Origin: Streptomyces sp. NBC_01446
GTDB taxonomy: Bacteria; Actinomycetota; Actinomycetes; Streptomycetales; Streptomycetaceae
Length of the DNA stretch: 64,000 nt
Reading direction: 5' to 3'
Assembly: GCF_026340095.1 (NCBI RefSeq)
Contig: NZ_JAPEPO010000001.1
Location: forward strand, 2,820,501-2,884,500
The notes below the pieces were generated by a model. It was not told the origin of the DNA. It saw nothing but the letters and a program-made list of their open reading frames with translations, and ran no database searches. Shown here in pieces: positions 1-10,226 of this stretch; positions within the stretch are counted from its first letter, which is position 1, and every line of letters begins with the position of its first letter. Both the position numbers and the translations under genes were made by a program.

Positions 1-623
1 ACGTCGTCGATCGCCTGGTTCTACATCTGGTTCTTCCGCGGTACCCCGGTCCTGGTCCAGCTGTTCGTCTGGTTCAACCTGGGCCTGGTCTTCGAGTACA
101 TCAACCTCGGCCCGATCTACAAGGACTACTGGTCCTCGTTCATGACGCCGTTCCTGACGGCGCTGCTCGGACTCGGCCTGAACGAGGCCGCGTACATGGC
201 GGAGATCTGCCGCGCCGGCCTGCTCTCGGTCGACGAGGGCCAGACCGAGGCCTCGCACGCCCTCGGCATGAGCCACGCCAAGACCCTGCGCCGGATCGTG
301 ATCCCGCAGGCGATGCGCGTGATCGTGCCGCCCACGGGCAACGAGGTCATCAATATGCTGAAGACGACCTCGCTGGTGTCGGCGGTGCAGTTCTACGAAC
401 TCTTCCGCTACGCCCAGGACATCGGGCAGAACTCCGGCGCACCGGTGGAGATGTACTTCCTCGCCGCGGCCTGGTACCTCGTGATGACCTCGATCCTGAG
501 CGTCGGCCAGTACTACCTGGAGCGCTACTACGCCCGCGGCTCCAGCCGCTCGCTTCCTCCGACGCCGTTCCAGAAGATCAAGGCCAACCTGCTGTCGCTC
601 GGCAGGCCGAAGGGAGCCGCGTG

Positions 624-624
<1 letters not shown>
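1..624 (+). CDS. Amino-acid ABC transporter permease, 5' end outside window
   Basis: Inner-membrane permease subunit of a polar amino-acid importer (HisM/GlnP type). The frame is open from base 1, so the N-terminus lies outside the window; about 207 residues remain. The cytoplasmic EAA loop that docks on the ATPase is clear, from [12 protein letters not shown] through the conserved G of ALGMS to the IVIPQAMR segment. A GTPVLVQL motif typical of the family is near the start, and hydrophobic membrane segments flank the loop. The stop overlaps the start of the ATPase gene, so the two are co-translated. The binding protein and any second permease must be upstream. The amino acid carried cannot be told from this sequence. 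Confidence 0.93.
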
Positions 625-1391
<767 letters not shown>

Positions 1392-1412
1392 CTCCGCCAC
1401 GCAGAAGCAGAA

Positions 1413-1453
1413 GGAGGGGGCGGTACGGACCTGGTGTCCGTACCGCCCCCTCC
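1413..1453. terminator. Bidirectional hairpin terminator
   Basis: A perfect 17-bp stem (1413-1429 with 1437-1453) around a 7-base loop lies between two convergent genes. It can end the ABC operon on the plus strand and the methyltransferase gene on the minus strand. There is no U-tract, as is usual in Streptomyces. Confidence 0.85.
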
Positions 1454-1465
1454 GTATGCGCGGGG

Positions 1466-2239
1466 CTACTTGACCGCGAGCACCAGTGCGTCCGAGGGCG
1501 AGCGCCACACGGGGCGGGCCTCGGCGAACCCGGCGGCGCGCAGGGTGCGGGCGTGCCAGTCGGCCGACGGGGTCTCGCCGTCGGCGTGCTCCCCGTAGAT
1601 CTCGAAGCGCTTCGCGGTGGGTCCGGCGAGTACCGGGTCCTTGGCGGCGAGGGCCCACCACTCGGCCCAGTCGAGGGCGCCGGAGGCCTTGGCGCGGTCC
1701 ATCTGCGCGTGGCGGTGGGCGCGTTCGGCGGCGTTGATCCGGGGCGTGGTGTCGTCGATCATGTGGTCGGCGTTCATGAAGACACCGCCGTCGCGGACGA
1801 GGCCGGCGATCTGTCCGTAGAGGGTGGCGAGCGGTTCGTTGTGCAGCCAGTGCAGGGCGGTGGCGGTGAGGACGGCGTCGTAGGAGGTGTGCGGCAGCCG
1901 CGTGGCCCAGTGCGGGTCCTTGAGGTCGGCGCTCACGAAGGTGACGCGGTCGTCGCCCGCGAAGGTGCCCTCGGCGATGGCGAGCAGCGCGGGGTCGAGG
2001 TCGACGCCGACACTGGTGGCTCCGGGGAACCTCTTCAGGAGCCGGTCCGTAATACTTCCCGTACCGCACGCGAGGTCGAGCACGCGCGGCGTGGGCCCGG
2101 CGAAGGCCTCCACCATGTCGAGCATGACCCGCAGCCGCTCCTCGCGGTCGGGCATGTACCACTCCTGCTGCCGGTCCCAGCTGTCCTGCCAGGCGCGCCA
2201 GTCGGCGGTGACTCCGGCGGTTTCCGTAGATCCCGTCAT
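1466..2239 (-). CDS. Class I SAM-dependent methyltransferase
   Basis: Predicted methyltransferase of 257 residues with the Rossmann SAM-binding core: motif I VLDLACGTGSITDRLL, an acidic residue ending strand 2 in VGVDLD, and a motif II-like DAVLTATALHWL. Substrate unknown; the fold resembles trans-aconitate or ubiquinone-type small-molecule methyltransferases. I chose ATG 2239 because GGGAGG sits about 8 bases upstream; ATG 2296 in the same frame would add 19 residues and lacks such a site. It is divergent from the CGNR gene, with about 90 bases between them, so the two may share control. Confidence 0.85.
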   Translation of the reverse strand: MTGSTETAGVTADWRAWQDSWDRQQEWYMPDREERLRVMLDMVEAFAGPTPRVLDLACGTGSITDRLLKRFPGATSVGVDLDPALLAIAEGTFAGDDRVTFVSADLKDPHWATRLPHTSYDAVLTATALHWLHNEPLATLYGQIAGLVRDGGVFMNADHMIDDTTPRINAAERAHRHAQMDRAKASGALDWAEWWALAAKDPVLAGPTAKRFEIYGEHADGETPSADWHARTLRAAGFAEARPVWRSPSDALVLAVK

Positions 2240-2330
2240 CGAGAACCCTCCCGTACGTAATACCCTCGAAGCAAGAGCAGCTATTACTCCCGTCACTGAC
2301 GAAGATAGACCGCCCCGGTAAGGACTACAA

Positions 2331-2960
2331 GTGGAACTGGCCTATTACTCGGACTACGCCGTACGCCTGGTCAACAGCGAGGAGCCGGGGCGTGGCAAGG
2401 ACTCCCTGACCACGGTCGAGGCGGTGCGCGGCCTGTTCGGCGCGAACCAGTCGGCGGCCCGGCGCGCCACGGACGCGGACCTGACCCGCTTCCGCGGCGT
2501 ACGGGCGCGCCTGCGCTCGGTGTTCGAGGCGGCGGACGGCGACGACGAGACGCTCGCGGTCGACCTGCTGAACTCGCTCCTCCTGGAGTTCCCGGTGAGC
2601 CCGCAGATCTCCGGGCACGACCACCGGGACGACGACGACCGCCCGTTGTGGCACATGCATCTCGCGGACCACCCGTCGAACGCGACAGCGGGATACGCGG
2701 CGATCGCCGCGATGGGCCTCGCCTTCCACCTCACGGAGTACGGCGTGGACCGCCTCGGCCTGTGCGAGGCGTCGCCGTGCCGCAACGCCTACCTGGACAC
2801 GTCGACGAACCGCTCCCGGCGCTACTGCTCGGACCGCTGCGCGACCCGCGCCAACGTCGCCGCCTACCGCGCCCGCAAGCGCGCCGAGGCGGACCGGTCG
2901 GACAGCACGGGGCGCAGCGCCGAGAAGGCCCACGAGGCCACGGCCGCCACGGACCGCTGA
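2331..2960 (+). CDS. CGNR zinc-finger (ABATE-type) protein
   Basis: A 209-residue protein with an N-terminal helical region and a C-terminal CGNR-type zinc finger. The cysteines are in LCEASPC and RYCSDRCATRANVAAYRARK; the name-giving CGNR appears here as CATR. Members are thought to be DNA-binding regulators, often of stress genes, but targets are unknown. Start is GTG 2331; no strong ribosome site is seen. The last 97 bases overlap the 3' end of sodX on the other strand. A role for the adjacent methyltransferase gene is possible but is inference. Confidence 0.85.
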   Translation: MELAYYSDYAVRLVNSEEPGRGKDSLTTVEAVRGLFGANQSAARRATDADLTRFRGVRARLRSVFEAADGDDETLAVDLLNSLLLEFPVSPQISGHDHRDDDDRPLWHMHLADHPSNATAGYAAIAAMGLAFHLTEYGVDRLGLCEASPCRNAYLDTSTNRSRRYCSDRCATRANVAAYRARKRAEADRSDSTGRSAEKAHEATAATDR

Positions 2961-3307
2961 CGCTCGCCCTCCACCCACGGCTTGCGGCGGCGAAGGCGCC
3001 CGCGCACCTTGGCGAGCACAAGGTCGTCGGGCACCGTCCCGTACACCTCGCTGTCGCCGCCGGCGTCGGGGTTGTCGCCGAGCACCCACCAACCCCCGTC
3101 CCGCCGCCCGGAGATGCGCTTCACCACGAGCAGATCCTGCTGGAAGGGGTGCCGCAGGACGACCACGTCGCCCGGGCGTACCCGGGCGCCGTGCTGCACG
3201 AGCATCCAGTCGCCGGGATACAGCGTGGGCACCATGGACGGCCCGTCCACCTCGATGATTTGAAACGGCACCCTGGCCTCCCGCGTCTCCTCCGCCGTCT
3301 CAGGCAT
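2864..3307 (-). CDS. sodX: Nickel superoxide dismutase maturation protease SodX
   Basis: S26-family peptidase of 147 residues that trims the propeptide of nickel superoxide dismutase so that the mature protein begins with the nickel-binding His. The Ser-Lys dyad is visible: Ser24 in DGPSMVPT and Lys63 in LLVVKRISG, followed by the GDNP box of signal peptidases. It has no obvious membrane anchor at the N-terminus, unlike export signal peptidases. It is divergent from sodN, 165 bases away, the arrangement expected for this pair. The basic C-terminal tail runs into the CGNR gene on the other strand. Confidence 0.92.
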   Translation of the reverse strand: MPETAEETREARVPFQIIEVDGPSMVPTLYPGDWMLVQHGARVRPGDVVVLRHPFQQDLLVVKRISGRRDGGWWVLGDNPDAGGDSEVYGTVPDDLVLAKVRGRLRRRKPWVEGERQRSVAAVASWAFSALRPVLSDRSASARLRAR

Positions 3308-3472
3308 CAGACATCCTCCCCGGTTCCGCCCGCCGGCCTTGCGGTCCCATCCTCCACCAGTCCCAGTCTCGCCCTGGACTTTTGTCCTAAGCCCATGGGG
3401 GCACCCGAGAAAACACGTCTGCCACGGAGTAATGTCCCACCTGAGAAGACGATCACGAGGAAGGACTGCTAC

Positions 3473-3868
3473 ATGCTTTCCCGCCTGTTTGCCCCCAAGG
3501 TGAAGGCCAGCGCGCACTGCGACCTGCCGTGCGGCGTGTACGACCCGGCCCAGGCCCGCATCGAGGCGGAGTCGGTCAAGGCCGTCCAGGAAAAGATGGC
3601 CGGCAACGACGACCCGCAGTTCCAGACGCGCGCCATCGTCATCAAGGAGCAGCGCGCCGAGCTCGCGAAGCACCACGTGTCGGTGCTGTGGAGCGACTAC
3701 TTCAAGCCCCCGCACTTCGAGAAGTACCCGGAGCTCAGCCAGCTGGTCAACGACACCCTGAAGGCCCTCTCGGCCGCCAAGGCGTCGAGCGACCCGGCGA
3801 CCGGCCAGAAGGCTCTGGACTACATCGCCCAGATCGACAAGATCTTCTGGGAGACGAAGAAGGCCTGA
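3473..3868 (+). CDS. sodN: Nickel superoxide dismutase
   Basis: Cytoplasmic Ni superoxide dismutase, 131 residues as precursor. The first 14 residues are a propeptide, removed to expose His1; the nickel hook is HCDLPCGVYDP at precursor residues 15-25, with Cys2 and Cys6 of the mature protein as ligands. The rest is the helical bundle that forms the hexamer. AGGAAGGA at 3458-3465 precedes ATG 3473. SodX for its maturation is next door. In S. coelicolor nickel switches expression between this enzyme and an iron enzyme; I see no clear Nur operator in the 165-base upstream region. A strong hairpin follows the gene. Confidence 0.97.
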   Translation: MLSRLFAPKVKASAHCDLPCGVYDPAQARIEAESVKAVQEKMAGNDDPQFQTRAIVIKEQRAELAKHHVSVLWSDYFKPPHFEKYPELSQLVNDTLKALSAAKASSDPATGQKALDYIAQIDKIFWETKKA

Positions 3869-3886
3869 CGCCTTCGCGTCATCTGT

Positions 3887-3927
3887 CCGACAGCACCCGG
3901 CGTCCGCGCGGAGCCGGGTGCTGTCGG
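3887..3927 (+). terminator. Hairpin terminator of sodN
   Basis: A perfect 15-bp stem (3887-3901 with 3913-3927) with an 11-base loop lies 18 bases after the sodN stop. It is just ahead of the next gene's probable promoter. Confidence 0.8.
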
Positions 3928-3959
3928 CGTCTTCGGACCGCTCGGGTAGCGTCGCCCGG

Positions 3960-4796
3960 ATGGACCACTCGCGTCGCCCCCGCATCCTCTACGTCACCGA
4001 CCTCGCGTACCCGGCCCGTGGCCGCCGCTACTGCGACGAGGACATAGCCCTCTCGGCACGGCTGCGCGAGGCGTTCGACGTGGCGCTGTGCCACCCGCTG
4101 GACGCCGCCGCGCTGATGGACGGCTTCGACGCGGTCGTCGTGCGCAACAGCGGGCCCGTACTGCACTACCAGGCCGCCTACGACGCCTTCCGTGAGCAGG
4201 CGCTCGCGCGCGGGGTACGCGTCTACAACGCGCTGTCCGGGAAGGCCGACATGGCGGGCAAGGGGTATCTGCTCGACCTGACCACCGCCGGGTATCCCGT
4301 CATCCCGACCGTCGCCCGCGCCGCCGATCTCCCTCTGCTGCCCGAGGCGGACGAGTACGTGGTCAAGCCGCTGCTCGGCGCCGACTCCATCGGACTCGAG
4401 TTCGTCGGCCGCGAGGCGCTGTCCGGCCTGGAGTTCGACGGCATCCTCGTCCAGCCGCGGATCCGCTTCCGGTACGAGGTGTCGTTCTACTTCGTCGACC
4501 GCACTCTCCAGTACGCCCTGTACGCGCCCCGGCCGGACGAGCGGTGGGTCCTCGAACCGTACGAACCCACCGACGCGGACCGGGAGTTCGCGCAGAAGTT
4601 CGTCGACTGGAACACCATCGGTCACGGCATCCAGCGCGTGGACGCGTGCCGCACGCCGGAGGGCGAGCTGCTCCTGGTCGAGCTGGAGGACCTCAATCCG
4701 TATCTGTCCCTGGATCTGGTCGACGCGGGCACACGGGACGCGTTCGTGGCGGCGATGGCGGACTCGCTGCGGGGGCTGCTGGCCGACGGGGCCTGA
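3960..4796 (+). CDS. ATP-grasp-like hypothetical protein
   Basis: A 278-residue protein resembling a small ATP-grasp enzyme. Features seen: an N-terminal Rossmann-like half (RILYVTDLAYPARG), a YVVKPLLGADSIG segment that looks like the ATP-grasp nucleotide loop, and a late LVELEDLNPYLSL segment resembling the metal-binding E...N pair. No acceptor substrate can be named. The mRNA is probably leaderless: a TAGCGT -10 box at 3947-3952 ends 7 bases before the ATG and no ribosome site exists. GTG and ATG codons further upstream would run into the sodN terminator. It stands alone between sodN and a decayed acetyltransferase. Confidence 0.7.
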   Translation: MDHSRRPRILYVTDLAYPARGRRYCDEDIALSARLREAFDVALCHPLDAAALMDGFDAVVVRNSGPVLHYQAAYDAFREQALARGVRVYNALSGKADMAGKGYLLDLTTAGYPVIPTVARAADLPLLPEADEYVVKPLLGADSIGLEFVGREALSGLEFDGILVQPRIRFRYEVSFYFVDRTLQYALYAPRPDERWVLEPYEPTDADREFAQKFVDWNTIGHGIQRVDACRTPEGELLLVELEDLNPYLSLDLVDAGTRDAFVAAMADSLRGLLADGA

Positions 4797-4810
4797 GGAG
4801 GACGGCCGGC

Positions 4811-5060
4811 TGAAACGGAGCTTGTCCATCTCGCGGCGCCCAGGCGCCGGTAGAAGCGGATCGCCCCGTCGTTCCAGACCGGCGCCTGCCACTGGACCTC
4901 GGCGATCCCGAGCGCTCGGGCCGCCTTCGCCGTCGAGGACGTGGCGGGTCGTGGTGGCCGTCGGCGAGGGCGAGGAGCGCGTCCTGGTCGACGGCCCCCG
5001 GGAGGGCCGGTGCTGCGGCCGTGTTCGCCGTGGGGTGGAACATGGCCCCATCACGCAGGG
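4811..5060 (-). pseudogene. Decayed GNAT acetyltransferase fragment
   Basis: On the minus strand one frame reads ARALGIAEVQWQAPVWNDGA followed by IRFYRRLGA, which matches the C-terminal part of GNAT acetyltransferases (the WN..AIRFYRRLGA block). After that block the expected tail, REMDKLRFS, continues in a different frame, so there is a frameshift near 4835. The part upstream (4930-5060) has no intact acetyl-CoA binding motif and no start codon with a ribosome site. This explains the 272-base gap between two intact genes. Confidence 0.65.
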
Positions 5061-5068
5061 CCGGGCCC

Positions 5069-6514
5069 TCAGGCGTCCGCCCTGTCACGCGGTCGCCGGG
5101 GTGCGAGGAACAGCGCGGCGAGCGCCGAACCCGCGGCCACCAGGAGGGCGTTGACGAGTACGGCCGTGGAGACTCCGGACAGGACCGCGCCCGGACCGCT
5201 CGCCCCGCCCATGCGGGCCGTGGCGATCGCGCTCATCACCGGGATGCCCAGGGTGATGCCGACCTGCTGTGTCATGGTCGCGAGGCCGGTGGCGAGACCC
5301 TGCTCCTCGTCGGGCAGCCCGGACGTGGCCGTCACCATGAAGCCGACGATCACCAGCATGTTGCCGACGCCCCCGACGAACGTGGCCGCGAGGAGCAGCC
5401 AGATCCAGGCCCCCGACGCGCCGAGCGCCACCAGGGCGAGCGTGGCGACGGCCTGGACGGCGCCGCCGACGACGATCGTGGTCCGGTTGCCGAGGCGCCC
5501 GACGGCACGGCCGCCGAGCGTGCCGCCGATCACGGTGCCGAGCCCGAGGACGCCGAAGGCGAGCCCGGTCGCGAGCGGCGAGTAGCCGAGGACTTCGTGC
5601 AGGTAGAGCGTGAGCAGGAAGACGAGGGACGTCTCGGTGACGAAGGCGATGAGCCCGGCCGCATTGCCCCAGATCACGGTGCGCCGCTTGAGGATGTGGA
5701 GCGGGACGAGGGGCGCGGCGGCCCGCTTCTCGACGAACCGGAAGGCGACGAGGAGCGCGGCTCCGGAAAGGAGCGCGGCCAGGGTCGCGGGGGCGCCCCA
5801 GCCGGTCTCGCCGGCCTGCGTCAGCCCGTAGACGAGGAGCAAAAGTCCGCCGGTGACGGTCGCGGCGCCCGGTACGTCGAGGCGCGGGCGGCGGTCCGGG
5901 CGCGAATCGGTGATGACGGACGGGGCGAGGACGAGGACGAGGGCCGCGACGGGGACGTTGACGAAGAAGGCCCAGCGCCAGGAGAGCAGGTCGGTGAGGA
6001 GCCCGCCGAGGATGGCGCCCGCGGTGAATCCGGCGGACATCAGGGCGCCGTTGAGGCCGAGGGCGCGTTCGCGCAGCGGCCCCTCCTTGAAGGCGGTGGT
6101 CAGGAGGGCGAGTCCGGCAGGGGTGACGGCCGCGGTCGCGAGTCCCTGCAACACCCTTGCCACGAGGAGGACTTCAGGCGAGGTGGCGAGGCCGCCCAGG
6201 AGGGAGGAGGCGCCGAGGACCGCCATGCCGGCGAGGAACAGCCGCTTACGGCCGAAGAGGTCGGCCACACGGCCGAAGAGGAGCGTGAACCCGGCGGCGG
6301 CGAGCGCGAACGCCGTGGCGATCCACTGGAGATGGGAGAGCGAGAAGCCGAGCCCCTCGCCGGCGACGGGCAGCGCGACGTTCAGGATCGAGAAGTCCAC
6401 GGCGATCATGAACTGGGCGCCAAGGAGGAGGTTGAGGACGAGCTTCTGGCGGGCCGTCATGCGCGGGGATGGTGCGACGGCCGGGGCGGGGGCGGTCTGC
6501 GTGGGCGCCGACAT
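5069..6514 (-). CDS. MFS drug exporter, EmrB/QacA (DHA2, 14-TM) family
   Basis: Proton-driven membrane exporter of 481 residues, within the range of the 14-helix DHA2 group. Motifs seen: D-FSILNVALPV in helix 1 (the antiporter D1 motif), GRVADLFGRKRLF in the first cytoplasmic loop (motif A), and GxxxGPxxGG-like GFTAGAILGGLL (motif C) in helix 5. Substrate is unknown; relatives export antibiotics and dyes. The intergenic region upstream has inverted repeats that may be an operator, but no regulator gene lies beside it. Confidence 0.9.
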   Translation of the reverse strand: MSAPTQTAPAPAVAPSPRMTARQKLVLNLLLGAQFMIAVDFSILNVALPVAGEGLGFSLSHLQWIATAFALAAAGFTLLFGRVADLFGRKRLFLAGMAVLGASSLLGGLATSPEVLLVARVLQGLATAAVTPAGLALLTTAFKEGPLRERALGLNGALMSAGFTAGAILGGLLTDLLSWRWAFFVNVPVAALVLVLAPSVITDSRPDRRPRLDVPGAATVTGGLLLLVYGLTQAGETGWGAPATLAALLSGAALLVAFRFVEKRAAAPLVPLHILKRRTVIWGNAAGLIAFVTETSLVFLLTLYLHEVLGYSPLATGLAFGVLGLGTVIGGTLGGRAVGRLGNRTTIVVGGAVQAVATLALVALGASGAWIWLLLAATFVGGVGNMLVIVGFMVTATSGLPDEEQGLATGLATMTQQVGITLGIPVMSAIATARMGGASGPGAVLSGVSTAVLVNALLVAAGSALAALFLAPRRPRDRADA

Positions 6515-6535
6515 CTGGGCACTCCTTAAATGGTT

Positions 6536-6566
6536 CTACGTTCCCGTTAAGGCATGCCAAACGTAG
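6536..6566. promoter_or_regulatory. Inverted repeat upstream of MFS gene, possible operator
   Basis: CTACGTT (6536-6542) is repeated in reverse at 6560-6566, with a GGCATGCC palindrome between them. A second pair, CCTTAAATGG at 6524 and CCATTAAGG at 6578, flanks this block. Such nested repeats 20-70 bases before an exporter gene are typical of TetR or MarR control. No matching regulator is encoded in the adjoining 130 bases. Confidence 0.4.
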
Positions 6567-6700
6567 CAGGGTGGCGACCATTAAGGGAACTACAGTTCCG
6601 TTACGTCGAGCGAGTGCCTCGCCTGCGCGCGCCGACCCGCCCCCGTCCGGGGGCGACCGCATTCGTACGCCCGTCCGACCGACGGGTGGACCGCGGAGCC

Positions 6701-7039
6701 TCAGCGCACCCGCCCGCCGCCCCAGTGCCGCACCTCGGTGACGGCCTCGACCGGCAACGGCCCGTAGATGTGCGGGAATTCGTCGGCACCCGGCTCCGGC
6801 GCCTCGAACCTGACCGGCACGGGGACCCGCTCGCTGTCGATGACCAGCACCACCAGCTCGTCGGGCCCGTCATACGCGCCGTACAGGAAGTCGGCGACCC
6901 CCCGCAGCTGGTGCGCCAGCGAGCAGTGGATGAAGCCCTCCTCGGCGAGGGTCTTGCCGCGCGTGGACATCTCGTAGGCGCCGGACGCGCGGGCCGCGTC
7001 CCACAGGGAGCGCTCGGTGATGTGCAGGAGTTCGGTCAT
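6701..7039 (-). CDS. DUF952 family protein
   Basis: A 112-residue protein of the DUF952 family, seen from the N-terminal LLHITERSLWDAA start, the central GFIHCSLAHQL motif and the late EFPHIYGPLPVEAV motif. The fold is thought to resemble ADP-ribosyl-transferring or RNA-modifying folds, but no activity is established. The start ATG 7039 gives the normal family length. It is transcribed away from the region before the MFS gene; nothing in the context adds a function. Confidence 0.85.
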   Translation of the reverse strand: MTELLHITERSLWDAARASGAYEMSTRGKTLAEEGFIHCSLAHQLRGVADFLYGAYDGPDELVVLVIDSERVPVPVRFEAPEPGADEFPHIYGPLPVEAVTEVRHWGGGRVR

Positions 7040-7101
7040 GCGCACCAACCTACGAGCTGATCGCTCGGGCCGTTGTCGCCCATCGGCCGACGCGGCCCGC
7101 C

Positions 7102-8318
<1,217 letters not shown>

Positions 8319-8325
<7 letters not shown>

Positions 8326-8735
8326 AGGTCGCCACCGCTGTCCAGGATGGGGCGGATCACGACGGGGCGGGCGGGGGCGCCCGCGGGGGCGGGACACTCG
8401 GCCACACGCTTGGCGATCTCGGTGACCCGGTCGAGGTTCTCGCACTCGAGGATCCAGAAACCGGCGAGCAGTTCCTTCGTCTCCCCGTAGGGGCCGTCAC
8501 TGATGACGGGCCGCCCCTCCGCGTCCGGCGTGACGAACCGGGTCTTCGCGGGCTCCGCCAGACCTTCGCCGGTGAGCATCTCGCCGGACTCGGCGAGGTC
8601 GTCGTTGATCTTCTGCATGTGGGCGAACATCGTCTGGATGTCCTTCTCGCCCCAGGCCGGATTGCCCTCGGACGCCTTGCCCGCCATGGCCTCGTAGTCG
8701 AGCTGGGTGCCCGTCACCATCATCAGGTACTTCAT
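8319..8735 (-). CDS. YciI/DGPF-domain protein, partner of ECF sigma factor
   Basis: A 138-residue YciI-like (YCII/DGPF) protein. The motif ISDGPYGETKELLAGFWILE carries the name-giving DGPF-type sequence as DGPY. Such proteins form ferredoxin-like dimers and are consistently next to ECF42 sigma factors; their role is not established, with enzymatic or signal-sensing roles proposed. AAGGAG lies about 10 bases before ATG 8735. The stop overlaps the sigma factor start, so this is a two-gene operon. Confidence 0.9.
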
Positions 8736-8837
8736 TGCTCTGCGCTCCTTCGGCCAAGCCGCCCGCCGGGCGCGGGCGGCTTCACTGGAGACGTCGGAGC
8801 GGCAGCAGCGTTCTCGACACCGCACCGGAGAAAAATT

Positions 8838-9437
8838 CTAGCCGGGGAGCCCCTGCCTCTTCCTGCTGTACGTCCGCACGATCACGCCGTTGCCGAACGT
8901 CCGGTTCTCCTCCAGGGCGAACTCGCCGATCGCGAAGCCGGAGCCGAACATCGGCATGCCCGAGCCGAACACCAGCGGGTACGTCTTGATCACCAGCTCG
9001 TCCACCTCGTCGGCGAGCACACCGGCGAGCGTCGCGCCGCCGCACAGCCAGATGCCGAACTGGCTGTCCTCCGCCTTCAGTTCGCGGACCTTGCCGACGA
9101 CGTCCTCGGCGACGATCGCCACGTTCGGGTCGGGGGACTTCTCGATCGAGCGCGCCGCGACGTACTCGCGCAGGTGCCCGTACGGGCTGGTCAGACCGGC
9201 GTCGAGGCCGACCTGGTAGCTGGCCCGGCCCTGGATGACGGTGTCGAACCGCTTGTTGGCCAGGTGCTCCAGGCCGAGGATCCGCCGGCCCTCCGCCGAG
9301 ATGGTCTCGGGGTACTCGGTCGTGAGGAACTCGAGGAACTCCTCGTCCACGAAGGGCATGAAGGCGTTCGCGTCTCCGTCGGGACCGCCGATGAAACCGT
9401 CGATCGACACGGCGACGAAGTACGTGAGCTTTCGCAA
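8838..9437 (-). CDS. Dihydrofolate reductase-family (RibD C-terminal) protein
   Basis: A 199-residue member of the RibD C-terminal/DHFR-like reductase family, usual length near 190. It has the N-terminal KLTYFVAVSIDGFIGGPDGD block, a central FDTVIQGRASYQVG segment, and the NADPH-loop-like IWLCGGATLAGVLADEVDELVIKTYP. The substrate is unknown. TTG 9437, preceded by GAAAGAG, gives the normal family N-terminus; an upstream ATG would add an unlikely Cys/Gly/Ser-rich leader. It is divergent from a TetR gene with a palindrome between them, so that regulator probably controls it. Confidence 0.85.
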   Translation of the reverse strand: MRKLTYFVAVSIDGFIGGPDGDANAFMPFVDEEFLEFLTTEYPETISAEGRRILGLEHLANKRFDTVIQGRASYQVGLDAGLTSPYGHLREYVAARSIEKSPDPNVAIVAEDVVGKVRELKAEDSQFGIWLCGGATLAGVLADEVDELVIKTYPLVFGSGMPMFGSGFAIGEFALEENRTFGNGVIVRTYSRKRQGLPG

Positions 9438-9515
9438 GTGGGTCTCTTTCCGCAGGTGACAGGGGTGTCCGGGTGGACCGTCGTACGGGCTTCCCGCAGT
9501 GGCCCCGCTCGAACA

Positions 9516-9543
9516 ACTACAGTTATAGTGCTTCATCTGTAGT
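9516..9543. promoter_or_regulatory. Candidate TetR operator between divergent genes
   Basis: ACTACAG at 9516-9522 is inverted at 9537-9543 (CTGTAGT), with 14 bases between. The spacing and the position between the reductase gene and the TetR gene fit an autoregulated TetR operator. No experimental site is implied. Confidence 0.5.
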
Positions 9544-9610
9544 GGTTGCAAGAAGATTCGGGAATCCGGTTCGGCGGGTTGCCGGATCTCCGGTCGGAAG
9601 GAGCGCACGG

Positions 9611-10201
9611 ATGGCACGGAACGCGGAGCGCAGGGTGGCCCTGGTCGACGCCGCGGTGGAGGTGCTCGCGGCCGAGGGGGCGCGCGGCCTGACCTTCCGA
9701 GCGGTGGACGCGGCGGCGGCCGTCCCCACGGGCACGTCGTCGAACTACTTCTCCAGCCGGGACGACCTGCTGCACCAGATCGACGCATGGCTGCACGAGC
9801 GGCTGGCCCCGGACCCGGCGGTGGTCGCGGAACTCCTTCAGCGGCCGCGGGACCGCGAGCTGGTCGCCGCGTTCATGCACGATCTGCTGGGCCGCGCCCA
9901 GCGCGACCGCACCGGTTATCTGGCCATGATGGAGATGCGCCTCGAGGCCGGGCGCAGGCCCGAACTGCGGGCGTCCCTCATGAAGTCGCTCCGCGGCGAC
10001 CTGGACTTCGGGATCTCGTTCCACACCGAGTCCGGGCTCCCCGGCGGCGCGGAGACGGTGACCGTGCTCTACCTCGCCACGCTGGGGCTCATCCTGGAAC
10101 ACCTGACGATGCCGGGGATGCTGGACGGCGCCGTGCCCGGCGTGAGCGTCCCCGAGGGGCTCATGGACCGGATCGTCCGCACGATCGTGCCGCAGGAGTA
10201 G
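9611..10201 (+). CDS. TetR-family transcriptional regulator
   Basis: A 196-residue repressor with an N-terminal TetR helix-turn-helix: ALVDAAVEVLAAEGARGLTF, then DAAAAVPTGTSSNYFSSRDDLL as the recognition region (residues about 8-56). The C-terminal ligand domain carries no telling motif. It is divergent from the DHFR-like reductase gene and the palindrome at 9516-9543 lies between them, so that gene is the likely target. ATG 9611 gives the standard short N-terminus. Confidence 0.9.
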   Translation: MARNAERRVALVDAAVEVLAAEGARGLTFRAVDAAAAVPTGTSSNYFSSRDDLLHQIDAWLHERLAPDPAVVAELLQRPRDRELVAAFMHDLLGRAQRDRTGYLAMMEMRLEAGRRPELRASLMKSLRGDLDFGISFHTESGLPGGAETVTVLYLATLGLILEHLTMPGMLDGAVPGVSVPEGLMDRIVRTIVPQE

Positions 10202-10226
10202 CCGCCCGCACCCTGAAGGCTGGAAC

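Noticed and set aside
5021..6529. Long plus-strand frame opposite the MFS gene, very rich in Glu, Gly and Arg
   Set aside because: It is the reverse complement of membrane-protein codons; no domain or ribosome site is present.
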